Both the position numbers and the translations under genes were made by a program. This document shows positions 45,988 to 56,964 of a stretch of 64,000 bases of DNA, piece after piece. The stretch's first letter is position 1; the number at the start of each line of letters is the position of its first letter. The stretch covers positions 27,501 through 91,500 of the forward strand of contig RPFO01000389.1 of NCBI GenBank assembly GCA_009746045.1, given 5' to 3'. The stretch is from Mesostigma viride (taxonomy: Eukaryota > Streptophyta > Mesostigmatophyceae > Mesostigmatales > Mesostigmataceae). The notes beneath the pieces were generated by a model, which was not told the DNA's origin, ran no database searches, and saw nothing but the letters and a program-made list of their open reading frames with translations.

Positions 45988-46614
45988 TATAGTCTATTAA
46001 TTAACTAATAGACACGTGACTGCGTCACGTGAGCATAAGTCCTCATATAGTCACTAGAGGGGGATATGATCCTCATCTGAGCTGTCCTCCACTGTCATGG
46101 CAGACAAGGCGGTAGTGTAGCGGCCATCCTCAGGGGCAATAACCTTCACGGTCCTGCAGACTTCTACCCTGGCTAGCAATGGGCCGCGGGGCCCGTGGGG
46201 AGAAAACAGTCCAGCATGCCCCTCAAAAAGGTGCTTATCGCAGACAGCAGCCCATTTCTCCTTGTCTATCATGCGGGCGTACAGTCTGATACGGTCCCAG
46301 AAGCCCTGCATCCTCAAGCAGTTGTATCGCATAGGTCCGGGTCGCGCCGCGTCGGTGCGGGGCGCGCGCAAGTTTACCAGTGCATGGGTTGCGATGGGAC
46401 AAGGGGACCCTGCCATAGGAGGAGGTGTCTACCTGGTTGGCCAGTCCTAAGCCCGCCCGCAGGGCTCACATCCTTAGTCACCTGGTCTGTGTGGGAAAAA
46501 AATTTTAAATTAAATTATGACATGTCTCCGTTGGGAGATCATGTAGCACATATTCCCTTGCTGGATGGAGGTGGGCGAAGCCGCGAAACCGAACTAAGCT
46601 AACTCTAAGCTAAT
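45988..46614 (-). other. LINE tail in opposite orientation and unassigned sequence
   Basis: 46003-46044 is the reverse complement of the LINE 3' end (TTAA tail, CACGTGAC hairpin, GAGGACTTATGCTCACGTGAC). A 120-codon minus frame at 46054-46416 follows without a recognised family; it may be more of the same LINE or another element. Confidence 0.45.
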
Positions 46615-47725
46615 CTAGAAAACCCTAACTATGCTACTCAGCAAAGCGCCCCTTCCTTTTGTGGGGAGGGGGCTTGCCCACTGAGGGGCTGGCGTGTGAG
46701 CCTGGACAACCGTCTTCCACCTCTTCTTTTTCTGCATAGCAGTCCAAGCAAGAGAGAGGGAGGGAATGCAGTGTTCAAACTTAGCTGGGACCACTTGGGC
46801 GGCCAGCAACTGCTGTGTATAGGTCATGGCAGGTTTACCCATCTTTCTAGGAATGTTCTTGGGGCCAGGCCAGGTCAGGATATGCCGCCCTGGTTGGCCA
46901 AGCCGCTGGGGGCCAGCCAGACCGAGGTCGGTGTCTACCTGACTGGTGCGAGCAAGATGTCCTACGAATGCTATCCTACGCTGCCTAATCTTGTCCGATA
47001 TGCAAGGCATACCCTGATACAAAGACTCTAAAGACCTATGTGTGGAAAACCGGACGTTCAGGGACTGTCGGAGCATCCGAGTAACCGTGCCGTTCAGCCG
47101 TGTGGCCAGCGTATCCGCGTGAGCGTCCATGCCTCGGCGCCATAAGTGAGCACCAGGACCTTGAAGAGCATGCGCTTGCGGTGCTCGCCCGGGTCCTTCG
47201 AGTGCCAGTAGGGGTTGAGCGAATGAAGCCTAGCCCAGGCCAGGCCGATGCGTATGTCCACATTGTCGGTGGTGTCGGGGAGCATGCTCCCCAGCAGTTT
47301 GAAGCGATCACGGAACTCGACCTCCTTCCCGTCGAGCAGCCGGGGCTTCAGCGGGGAACTGGTAGCCCCAATCATGACCATCGCCTGAGTTTTGACACTA
47401 ATCTCCAACCCCACCGCCCGCGCCTTCAAGCCCAGACAGTCCAGCCAGGTCTGAATGTGCTCGGGGCGCCCGATGAGGGTGGTATCATCCGCATAAATCA
47501 GGTCGGACAGGCGGTAGCCGGGGTCAACGCCACTGTGTTCGCGCTCGTAAAGGATGTCCAAGCCGGGCTTGAACCCCTTAAGAGCGGCAAAGCACGCACG
47601 TGCCTGGCGGCTGGCGCATGGCGTGATCCACGACAATAATGAACAGATATGGGGACAGGACACAATCTTGCCACACCCCGTGGTGAAGGTGGGGTGGTGC
47701 CTTCCGCACTCTAGAGAGATTCTTG
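46615..47725 (-). pseudogene. RTE-like LINE reverse transcriptase, C-terminal half
   Basis: Read leftwards: Leu-Ser-Pro-Tyr-Leu-Phe-Ile near 47640-47660, then the catalytic Ile-Tyr-Ala-Asp-Asp-Thr-Thr near 47485-47505. Val-Leu-Thr-Tyr-Gly-Ala-Glu-Ala-Trp-Thr-Leu lies near 47115-47150. After a frame change near 47110 comes Met-Leu-Arg-Gln, Gln-Arg-Arg-Ile-Ala-Phe-Val-Gly-His, and the stop at 46615. It is a diverged relative of the 16622 LINE (same module order, different sequence). 5'-truncated near 47725. Confidence 0.85.
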
Positions 47726-47904
47726 CCCCCCAAAATGGCTGACGGCGGTATATGGCTGACGGCGGAGTTCAGATCTTTTGCATCTGAGCCCCAAATTCGG
47801 TCAGACTACTTGCATTCGATGCGCTTTTTTGAGACGCACACGCCAGTATAATCGGTTACGGCTGAAACGCAATATTGCCAAAGTTACGCACGTGACAAGC
47901 AGCT
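47726..47904. other. spacer
   Basis: Contains the duplication ATGGCTGACGGCGG near 47733-47765. No gene. Confidence 0.35.
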
Positions 47905-49156
47905 ATGACGACCCCAAAAGCAGAAAGGGGTTTGGAAAAGGAGCTTTCCGGCTCCCAGCCCAACCCACTCGCCATCGTCCTTGCCCAGCCGGCTGGGCTC
48001 GCAAATCCATCGCCAGCAAACCCATCGCCAAGCGCCTCGCCTGAGCCCAAGAAACCTGCCACGAACACAAATGACGCAAATACCTACCTGATTACGACCG
48101 CCTTTTTTCTTTTCAGCACTGGCTGGAGCTGTCCACAGAAGAATGCGCCGAAATAGTGCGTTTCTTGGCACAGGAACGCAAGCTCCATGGGGCCACAGAG
48201 CCCATCCCCGACGAGAACCTGGAGGGGTTCTTTACCAGGGGAGACCTCCACCGCCTCGCCATCCTGTGCAGCTTCTACCAGCTACCTATGGCCAAAATCG
48301 CCGCCAAGATCCGCGCCCCAGCCCAGCCTGCGCGGCCGACGACAGCCACATCGGCTTCCTCCCTCTGCAAGGAAGACATCCGAGCAGTGCTGGAGGAGCA
48401 CGTGACCTGGCCGTTGGCCGAGAAGCTGACCTCGCTGAACACGACGCTCAACACAGTGGAGGCCCGGGTCTCCAATGTGGAAACCAAGGTCGTCCACAAG
48501 CTCCAACCCCAGTTCACGGCGCTGCACACCGCGGCGCAGGCATCTGAAACGCACGCTGCACTTGTCTCTCGCCTCAACCAGGTGGAGGGCAAGTGCGGCG
48601 TGCTCATGAAGAAGCTTGAAGCCATCACCGCTCACACCGAGGCCCTGGCCTCACAGGTCCCAAAGATAGCGGAGCAGACGGCCACCATCGCATCCCAGCC
48701 ACCCCGGCTGGATGCTGGCGACCTCCCGCCCCTCTCTTATGCGGACCTGCTGCGGTCAGCGACGGCCTCCACCACCGACGCCATCGCCACGAAGCTCCAG
48801 GAGCTGGAGGACCACCGCCAGGCCAACCAACGGGAGGCCACCGACCGCGCCCGCCGCGAGTGCCGAGTGGTGCTGCACCGTTTCCCCCAGAAGCCAGGTG
48901 AGACGTCAACCTCCCTTGCCGACGAGCTCAAGGACCAGCTCCTTACCCTCATGGGCCTGGTAGGTGAGGTAGAACTGCGTGGGTGTCACCGCCTTCCCCA
49001 CTCACGGGACAAGGCGGCTCCCGGCCCATGCACCAGTTCTGCTCACCTTCCCCTCCTGTGAGGACAAGCAGCGGTTCCTCTCTCATCGCAAGCGGTTGCA
49101 CGACCTCACCTGGACGCTGGACGACGACCTGACCCCCGCTCAGCAGCAGCAGCATT
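47905..49156 (+). pseudogene. L1-like LINE ORF1 protein, cut by an LTR
   Basis: An Ala/Pro-rich start at 47905 is followed, after a frame change near 48110, by an open region (48156-49010). It holds a long heptad-like coiled coil (about 48380-48690) and then an RRM-like part (Arg-Arg-Glu-Cys-Arg-Val-Val-Leu-His-Arg-Phe near 48850). The C-terminal domain resumes in another frame near 49030 with Val-Leu-Leu-Thr-Phe-Pro and ends Leu-Asp-Asp-Asp-Leu-Thr-Pro-Ala-Gln-Gln, the usual ORF1p C-terminal pattern. This nucleic-acid chaperone coats LINE RNA. The LTR at 49157 replaces what followed; no RT of this LINE is present. Confidence 0.75.
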
Positions 49157-49790
49157 TGCACAGCAACTCGTCAGCAGAGCTTGTGAGCTCCTGGTCTTGC
49201 TGGCTGGAATGACCCTAGGCTGCTGGCTAGCAACCTTTATCCTCACACCAGGCCTACGACCCTCGATAGGCTCGCCACTCGTCGTGACGACCAAGGTTCG
49301 TGTGTGAAGACGCTCGTTGCCTCGTTGAGCCTCGAGCTATATGCAACCTCGATCGTTCCATCCTTGTTCCTCGGTCATGAGCAACGCTGTGCAACGCTAT
49401 ACTTTGCCAGAGCCTCGTATCGCTGCCCTGCATCCTTGTTGCCGGCAGCACACAGGAAACCTCTGGCTATCCTGTGTCTAGGACAGCACAGGACCTGCCA
49501 CAGTTCTGCATGGACTTACATCCTTGCAGACCTGCTGGCTGGCTACTGGCTTCTACTAGCCACAGGACCGTTGCGTCCTCAGTGCACTGTGTCCCAGTCA
49601 CGTGATGGTTCAGGCTAAGCCTGTGCAGGCACTGCCTGCCACGTGTCCTGTCCACTATGCCCTGAGAGTGCACCGCCCCCGCCCGCCGGTCGGCAGTACT
49701 TCGGGACCTGATATCTCATCTAGTCCCTCGTCTGTTCTAGGCGGTTGACATGGCGTTGGAAGGGTCTCCTCAACCTGCATCCATCTAGCA
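49157..49790 (+). repeat. copia-type LTR, plus orientation
   Basis: About 634 bp from TGCACAGCAACTCG to CATCTAGCA, inverted copy of 51187-51814. Orientation is inferred because homology between the copies continues about 22 bp beyond this end only, through CATTGGTGCCCCAGTATGC, which looks like a primer-binding site. Outside the other end the copies diverge at once. Confidence 0.7.
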
Positions 49791-50340
49791 CATTGGTGCC
49801 CCAGTATGCTAACTCCAACCCTTTCTTGTTTTGGAGCTTGGACCAGCCTGAGAACCTATCAGCCACTGTCCCCACAAGCCTTCAGACATCTGATCCCTCC
49901 CAGAGACCAGACCTGCCTTTTCTTTTGGAACCTGAGGTGCCTCTGGTAGCTAGGCCTGCTCATTGGTTCAAAGGTTGCCCTCTGACCCACATGACATCCC
50001 AACCCTTTCTTTGGGAACCTGGTGTAGATTAAAGTTAGGTCTTCACTTAGTCAGAGGAGTTTGGATAGAGGAGTCCATGAACGTACTATTGTGAGTTTCT
50101 CGTCATCCAGTTATCACAGGCGCCCGTTCATATGGCGCCCGCCACGGAGCCTCCCTTATCTTTTAAATCCTTCCCAAGACTGAGAGAGCCCTGACAAATG
50201 TTAGCCAACACATGGGGAGCCCATGTCCTCACTGCATGAGGGATAAACTCGGGATTCACACATGCCAGGCTGAGGTCAGCTGGGGAATCGAACCCCACCC
50301 CATATCCTCCAGGTTTGGATCAGATCCTGGAACTGAACAT
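49791..50340 (+). other. primer-binding site and presumed leader of an LTR element
   Basis: Begins with the primer-site-like TTGGTGCCCCAG. A 95-codon frame across the LTR end (49745-50032) is Pro/Leu/Ser-rich and unidentified. No other domain is seen. Confidence 0.4.
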
Positions 50341-51163
50341 TACAGACAACATGACATGACAGTGACATGATTATGGTTTATTAGATAAAGAAGTATAACC
50401 CAAAGTGAGGCCCCTGGCAACCACGTTCAACATGGTCACACAACCAGGGTTTTATTAGCATGCAACAGGTTGGTTACAGAGAATATATACAAATGTACAG
50501 CAACCTGTTAGAGCCAACACTTGGGCTGCCCTTGCAGGGTCCATTCCATGAAGACCCAAGGCCCATTACAAAGTCCTTAAGACTCTTCTGCAGCCCCATG
50601 ACAGGGCCAGGCGAAATTCTCAGCCAGGGGAGTGACTCCACCCTGACCCCTGTCCAGCAGAGCGTGTCTGAACTCTGAAGGACCTGCTGTCAGCCAACAC
50701 TTGGCTGCCCAGCTCACTGGGATGCCTCCCACCTAGAGCAAGGCTGTTTGGTCTACTATGGCTCTCCCCCCTTGGAAGCCATGAGCCCACGGAGCAGAGG
50801 GTACTGCAGCTCAGCCTTCTCCTCCAGCTTGGTGAGAGCATCTGCAGGGTTGTCCACGCCAGCCACATGTTCAATGTTAGCTAAGCAAGACATTTCCTTG
50901 AGCAACAAATAATCAAGGTCCCTGCTCCTGGCCAGCTGCCTGTGCACAAACTGCACCATGCCCATGCTGTCAGTTCTTACCAGTGTGTGCATCTGCAACC
51001 GACAGGAAGCCACTTGACATAGCTGGTAAAATAGCTCCCTTGGGTTAGTAAAATGCAGTATGAAGCCCTTCACAGATTGCCCTGCACTCAGCAATGTCAC
51101 TGCTGGGAGTTACCCTGTTTTGCAACCGACTGTACCAGCAGACCAGAGAGGACTGTTCTTGCA
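50341..51163 (-). pseudogene. copia RNase H end and 3' UTR, minus strand
   Basis: From 51163 leftwards it encodes the second half of RNase H, ending with Asp-Asn-Pro-Ala-Asp-Ala-Leu-Thr-Lys and a stop at 50756. It matches the copia copy at 59406-59594 closely. An AATAAA-like polyadenylation signal (minus) lies near 50452-50458. The 5' side joins a primer-site sequence and LTR directly, so gag, protease, integrase and RT are missing from this copy. Confidence 0.8.
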
Positions 51164-51814
51164 GTTAGCATATTGGGGCACCAATGTGCTAGATGGATGC
51201 AGGTTGAGGAGACCTTTCCAACGCCGTGTCAACCGCCTAGAACAGACAAGGGACTAGATGAGATATCAGGTCCCGAAGTGCTGCCGACCGCCGGGCGAGG
51301 GCGGTGCACTCTCAGGGCATAGTGGACAGGACTCGTGGCAGGCCGTGCCTGCACAGGCTTAGCCTGGACTCTCACGTGACTGGGACACAGTGTACTGAGG
51401 ACGCAACGGTCCTGTGGCTAGTAGAAGCCAGTGGCCAGCCAGCAGGTCTGCAAGGATGTAAGTCCATGCAGGACTGTGGCAGGTCCTGTGCTGTCCTAGA
51501 CACAGGATAGCCAGAGATTCCTGTATGCTGCCTGCAACAAGGATGCAGGGCAGCGATACGAGGCTCTGGCAATGTAGCGTTGCCCAGCGTTGCTCATGAC
51601 CGAGGAACAAGGATGGAACGAGGTTGCATATAGCTCGAGGCTCAACGAGGCAACGAGCGTCTTCACACACGAACCTTGGTCGTCACGACGAGTGGCGAGC
51701 CTATCGAGGGTCGTAGGCCTGGTGTGAGGATAAAGGTTGCTAGCCAGCAGCCTAGGGTCATTCCAGCCGGCAAGGACCAGGAGCTCACAAGCTCTGCTGA
51801 CGAGTTGCTGCGCA
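51164..51814 (-). repeat. copia-type LTR with primer-binding site, minus orientation
   Basis: LTR 51814-51187 on the minus strand, from TGCGCAGCAACTCG to CTAGCA, then the primer-site block (51186-51164). It is about 90% like its inverted partner 49157-49790 by eye. It is fused to RNase H at GTTAGC|TGCAAGAAC (minus 51164/51163). Confidence 0.7.
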
Positions 51815-51842
51815 AATCGTACTATTGCTTCCAAGCGCTTTC

Positions 51843-52978
51843 ATGTCTGGTTCATCGTCAAGCAGCCACGGTGCTGGTGAGGCGAACGAGCAGAGAGACG
51901 CGCAAGCGTTTTTCCCCTACCGTAACCAAGCAAACGCTCCAACATTCGTGCAAGCGGCCTACGTAGCGAGGCACTTGGCAGAAGAGGGGTGGGTGGCGGT
52001 GAGTGGGGGAGGCAGCAGGCCAGCGGCGGCGGACCCGATTATACAACGGGCTCGCGTCGTGATTTCTCCAGGTGAGACGGGGCGAGTGGCGGTGGAAGAG
52101 TTGGTGCGCATTCGTGACGCGCTAGCTGAAACTGCTAATCGTGTGGAGGTCGCTATCAGGGCGCCCATATCACGCTAGCCGGTCTCGACCTAGCCAGGGA
52201 GGCGCTTAGCCAGATCGTGGCAACAGCGCTCGGCAGCACCAGACTGTTCAACCACTGGGTGGCGACAGCAGTGCTAGGAGAGGGGGTACCAGACGCCGAC
52301 ATCATCCGGAACGCGCGTGCTCGGGAGGCGGTGAATCCTTGGAGCACGGCGGAGGTATTTGCCCAAACCATTGAGAATCTTGTTGCTGTCCTTTTGCAAG
52401 AGTCGAGAGGGTACGCAGACAGGTTCTTTATTACCACGCAGCCTTTCGGAGTGTACTCCAGGCTTGATACACCGAGGCCGGAAACCACCACTGCGTGGGG
52501 TCCGGAGGTGGAGATTGTCGCGGGGTCGAGAAGACGCCTGAAGACGTCCATTTTGAGTGGACTGACAAGCCAGAGGGCTCCGTCAAGCGCTCAGCCCAGC
52601 AGATAAACGAGGGCGACGGCACTACAGACCTACGAGGAGAGGCAGAGAGCTGATCTGCATATCCCTCGTGAGGTGACTCACGAGTACGATCGTTACGGCC
52701 GAGGCGAGCAGAACGAGCTTGTCGGCGGCGGTAAGCGGTGGGTACGCGATCTTGCTTGGCATCGCAACCCAGGTGAGACACAACATCCAGTCGAACGCAA
52801 GGAAGACGGGCGACCTGTGACCTGCGTGCTGGGAGAGTTTAACCCAGACCTCCAGATTGTCGCAGAGGCAGCAGCAGCCACACCGGTTGCTGAGGGTGTT
52901 GAGCAGCGTCCAGACCGTGAGGAGGGGCAGGCGAGTGCAAGCCAGGAGGCGGCCTCGTCTGGAGTAAGTGCGTGAGCC
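51843..52978 (+). pseudogene. unidentified decayed ORF
   Basis: ATG at 51843 (Met-Ser-Gly-Ser-Ser-Ser-Ser-Ser-His). The frame changes near 52165, and the protein continues in a second frame (Asp-Leu-Ala-Arg-Glu-Ala-Leu) to about 52530, a third to about 52630, and the second again to the stop at 52975. Total about 375 codons. Composition is Ala/Glu/Arg-rich, soluble, without recognised motifs. It lies directly before a copia gag, so it may be an N-terminal extension of that element or an independent host or mobile gene. Confidence 0.45.
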
Positions 52979-53029
52979 TGAGTGGGTTCCAGCAGCCATA
53001 TCTGCGTGTGTTGTCTGTGGTATTTTATA

Positions 53030-54374
53030 ATGCTTCGTAACACGCGCGGGAGCGGCAGCGGGAGCGGGGCGGGGCGGGGATGGCGGGGTGAGGCAAGGGC
53101 AGACACGGGAGGCCCCGCCAACGTCGTGCCAGAGGGACAGGCAATCCCAACGGCAGAGGGCGTCAATGGCAGGAGGGCATCCAACCGGAAGAGGAAAGAG
53201 GTGGCACAAGGGGAGGAGCGTGCAGGGTGGCCAACCGACGGCGTGGTGCTGACGGGGGAGGGCCAGAATGATGCTGAACGTCAAGCACCTGGTAAGAGAC
53301 CATGTGTGCCTGTCTGGTGTTCCTGCAGCTAGTGTTCCTGCGCCATTAGCACCAGTAGGAGCTGCTGTCATTGGCAGTGACCCTCGTGCTTTGCCTGGGA
53401 CTAGACCTCATATGAGTGCTGTGGCTGTGATGAATGGCCAGAAGCCTCTCAAGCCTCCTGTGGGACAGGAAGAGCTAGACAAGTGGTTGGAGGATATGGA
53501 GCTAGTTTCATGCTCTGTAGATCCCACTGTCAACCTTGTGCAGGTATTCCACACATCCACGACTAATAGGGATTCCAGTGAGCGTGTGAGGGACAAGGCT
53601 AGGCAAGCTGTCAAGGACAAGCTGACTTGGTCTCAGTTCCTAGAGGGCCTACGTCAGGAGTTCTCTGATAAGGTACTCAACCTCACTAATCACTATAAGC
53701 TCAGCTATGATACCTTTGAGATCAAGGGCACAATAGCTGAGGAGCTGCAGCGGCTCACACGCATCAGGGAGAAGGGGGCCAAGCATGGCTTCAATCTGAC
53801 TGATAGAGCAGTGGCAGATTACTTCCTGGATCGCATGGGGCTGAGTGTGGATGGGAGAAATGCAGCTAGGATGTTTGCTGATCAGACAGATGGGACGTGG
53901 CCAGCCTTGCAAAAGGTTATTTTCAATATCCGTCCATCTGACAATGCTGCTTGCAAGGCAATCCAGGTGACTGGTGCCCCTTCAGCCTCCGCTCATCAGG
54001 TCCATGGTGACGCCCCTGGGCAGGGTGCTCAGGGAGAAACCAGACCTAGTAGGCGTCAGAGGGCTAACAGGCGCAGGCAGAATGGTAACCAGGGTGGCAA
54101 GGGCCAGCAGCAGGGATCCAAAGGCAAGGGTCAGCAGCAGGCTGGTGGTCACCAGGGTGGTCAGCAGAACAAGGGTGGCCAAGGGCAAGGCAAGAGCCAG
54201 GGCCAGGGCACCCAGGCCAGTCAGAGCAGCCAGAACCAGGGTGGCCTGAAGAAGGCTGCTGCTGGGAAGGATGACAAATGCTTTGGATGTGGCAGGACGG
54301 GTCATTGGCGACGTGACTGCCCAGACCAGGCCAAGTCTGCTGGAGCAGGCTCTGGCCAGGTGGGTAAGCCATGA
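53030..54374 (+). pseudogene. gag: copia Gag with zinc knuckle
   Basis: ATG at 53030 opens a Gly/Arg-rich start. A frameshift near 53290-53330 leads to the frame that ends at 54374. The capsid region reads Trp-Leu-Glu-Asp-Met-Glu-Leu near 53484, Arg-Gln-Glu-Phe-Ser near 53654, and Tyr-Phe-Leu-Asp-Arg-Met near 53820. A Gln/Gly/Lys-rich stretch follows (54050-54250), then the knuckle Cys-Phe-Gly-Cys-Gly-Arg-Thr-Gly-His-Trp-Arg-Arg-Asp-Cys (about 54281-54322). It packages element RNA in particles. Apart from the one shift it looks intact. Confidence 0.85.
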
Positions 54375-55402
54375 CTTGAGTGTTGTCCCCTGTAAATAGT
54401 CAATCACCCCTAGTGGGACGAACAGTTGTACATAGTAATGGGGGTGTCCCTCTTGTGCAGCAGCAAGGGGTTGGGAATGATGAGGTGCTTCCACTCAATG
54501 ATTGCAATAACGCTGCTGCAGCAGTGGAATTCCCTGTGCCTGTGGCAGGTGCAGGGTCTCCAGTTGTTGGGGTTGACTCTGGGAGTCAAGCCGCCAGACT
54601 GGAAGGACCTGCAGCTTCTGTGGGAACCGGGGCTGGCTCTGGGAGCCGAGCTACCTTGGAGGAGGTCCCTGGAGCAAGAGAACAGCAGGTGGGTCGTGCT
54701 ATCCCAAGCACACAGTCTTTGTCACGTTCCTCTCTGTGCAGCCAAGCTGACAGGGGGTTGAGCTATGCTCAGGCTGGAAACACTCTACACCATATCTTTG
54801 GCCACTCTAAGCAGGCAGAGATGTTTGCTTGGAAGATAATTTGGCAAGGAGCCTTTGCTTGAGGCCTGCAGTGCAGCTGCTCAGAATTGTGTCTGTCAGG
54901 AGAATGCTGTTCGCCTCCCACAGTCCCATGCCAGAGAACCTGCTAGAGAGCGGGGGGATATCCAGGTGGACATCCAACACATCAGAGGCATGTATCTGTT
55001 GGTGGGGGTGGATAGGTTTAGCAGATATAGGTTGCTGACCATTCTACCTGGAATGCAGGAGCATCAGCTGTTGATGGGTCTCCAGTCTTTGTTGCCAGGC
55101 TTTGGGGTGTACACCAAGGTGCAAGCTGACTTGGAGTTTGACTGCTTGATCAAGCTGGCTGACCAGCTTCCTTGCAAGTTGGTAGTGGTCCCTAGGGAAT
55201 GCCATGGGCAGCAGGGAGCTGTAGAGAGATCTATACGTGAAGTAAAAACAGTGGTGCTAGCAGCTAGGAGTGTGCCTGTTGTGGCATCAGCTCTAGAGCG
55301 AGCCGCTTGGTGTAAGGGGATTGAGGAGCAGCTTAACCACAGGGTAACCTATTACTATGGCGGTGTGGCAGTCTCTCCCCTGGCATTGCAGTTTGGTATG
55401 CT
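54375..55402 (+). pseudogene. copia protease remnant and integrase, left part
   Basis: Val-Val-Gly-Val-Asp-Ser-Gly-Ser near 54565-54590 fits a protease active site. The pre-integrase zinc region (Leu-His-His-Ile-Phe-Gly-His near 54785, Cys-Val-Cys near 54888) spans a frame change near 54850. The integrase core shows Asp (Gln-Val-Asp-Ile, 54969), Asp (Gln-Ala-Asp-Leu, about 55128) and Glu (Ala-Val-Glu-Arg, about 55224). The last spacing is 31 rather than about 35 residues. The frame is cut at 55402 by the three-LTR element and resumes at 59201 once one ATGCT copy is discounted. Confidence 0.82.
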
Positions 55403-56071
55403 TGTCAGAGGTGAATTTCACCCTGTGTGCCCAACTGCCTGTTTACATTTGTAGTGTCTGGCCATCATGTTGTAAACGGAGGTATTAGGGTTGCGTCCCT
55501 AACAATCGCACCCGCCTGCCGTCATTCTGGCCGATAATTAAATAGGCTTGGTAGGGCCCGCCGTGAGCTTTCCGGCACAACTTATCGCACTGAATATAGT
55601 GCAGTATAGCAAAAGTTATGCAGTGCCGAAGTTGTAATTCCGGCACAATACTTTGCGTACCTACCTTATAGGTGCCGACGGTACTATCCTCGGCCGAATA
55701 TTCCGTGTTGGATATTTCGTATGACTGAATCCAGTTCTAGATGCATTGTATGCCGTGTTAGCTGCTTGACATCTGGCGTTCTCCTAATCGTCAATTGTAT
55801 AATCGACAGCTGGCAACTTGTGCAGAATATTCTAGAACGTGCACCGCTGCCCCAATGTGCCTTGATAAGGAAGTGACACACCTACGTTGCACTTACCTTG
55901 CAGTCCGAGCCCAGTGTGGCTATGGATGCTATGGTCCCCACCCGGGAACCGCACCATGGCTTTGGCGGTGAAACGGTGGCAGTCCGTAACCTAAATATGC
56001 AATGAATAAACTGATTATCAATTGTCTCAATCAGTCTTGACGACCAAGGAATTATATGAAAATTTCTGACA
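55403..56071 (+). repeat. LTR 1 of the three-LTR element
   Basis: 669 bp, TGTCAGA...TCTGACA. A short minus frame (65 codons, 55684-55881) recurs in all three LTRs because the sequence is repeated; it is not a gene. Confidence 0.93.
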
Positions 56072-56964
56072 CAAAGCCATGACAGAATTCACCCTATGGA
56101 CGTCAATTAGCGAGACCCGCCTGAAAATGGCGAGAGACGTAATGTATTTCATGCATTATTATGGTTCGGAAGTTTGCGGCTGTGAGTCGCGTAATATTTG
56201 CTGGTCAGGCGTCTTGTTGAAGTCCTGCTGGCCAGCGCGTTTCCTGGAACCAGTTGCGGCTGGAGTCGCGGAAGTTTATATAAAACAATTTCCGGAATAT
56301 TTCACATGTCGTCAGGCGTCGTTGGTTGAAGCCGGAGCCATATAATGAGCTCAGGTTCAAACCCTGCGGCCGGCGATGTCGCAAGCTAATTTTTTGGTAT
56401 TTTTTCGGGCAATGCAGCGTGGAGCTGCGAATTTTTGTGCCGGAACCTGTCACTGGCCTATGCCAGTATGGGGAGTAATATGTGGTCGGCTGACCGGACG
56501 TTCAACGCGGGATTGATAAGACGTGCATAGTCCACGCAGATGCCCAATGCGAAAACGAGGGGATCAGACCGAGAGCAGGCGTTCAGGCCGGGAGCAACTT
56601 TTTGCACCGAGTATCGCCGCCATTACCACCTGCATGATCAAAGTGCTACTCCACCAAGACCAAGAATTCTTTGCTGCTTCATCGAGCCAAGTTCGGCAAT
56701 GCATCCAAGACGACATCAACTTTTATGCTGCGTTTTTCCAGGAATGGTTTGGCCGTGGCCCTTGCCACGAGCAATGTGTTTTCTTCCCCGTGCTGATAGC
56801 AATGGTAGCACTGTTTTGACGGGCTAGCCATGTAAGGGGGGTGTCAGAGTATGTTTATACCTGGCTGCCCTACCTAGCTTTTAGGCCCTTGCCTGAATTG
56901 AGGGGGGAGAGACTGTTTGCCCTACCTGCGTAGTGTCTTCACTTTAGGCATTGTGCAAGGGGGG
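56072..56964 (+). other. internal region 1 of the three-LTR element
   Basis: 893 bp starting CAAAGCCATGACAG. Short plus frames of 88 and 98 codons (56079-56345, 56523-56819) have no known family. On the minus strand near 56470-56545, Ile-Cys-Val-Asp-Tyr-Ala-Arg-Leu-Ile-Asn-Pro-Ala-Leu-Asn resembles a gypsy RT motif, a possible captured relic. A second purine tract plus TGTCAGAG lies at 56834-56849. Confidence 0.6.

Noticed and set aside
56470..56545. Functional RT in the three-LTR element
   Set aside because: Only one RT-like motif (Cys-Val-Asp-Tyr) on the minus strand, with stops around it; at most a captured relic.
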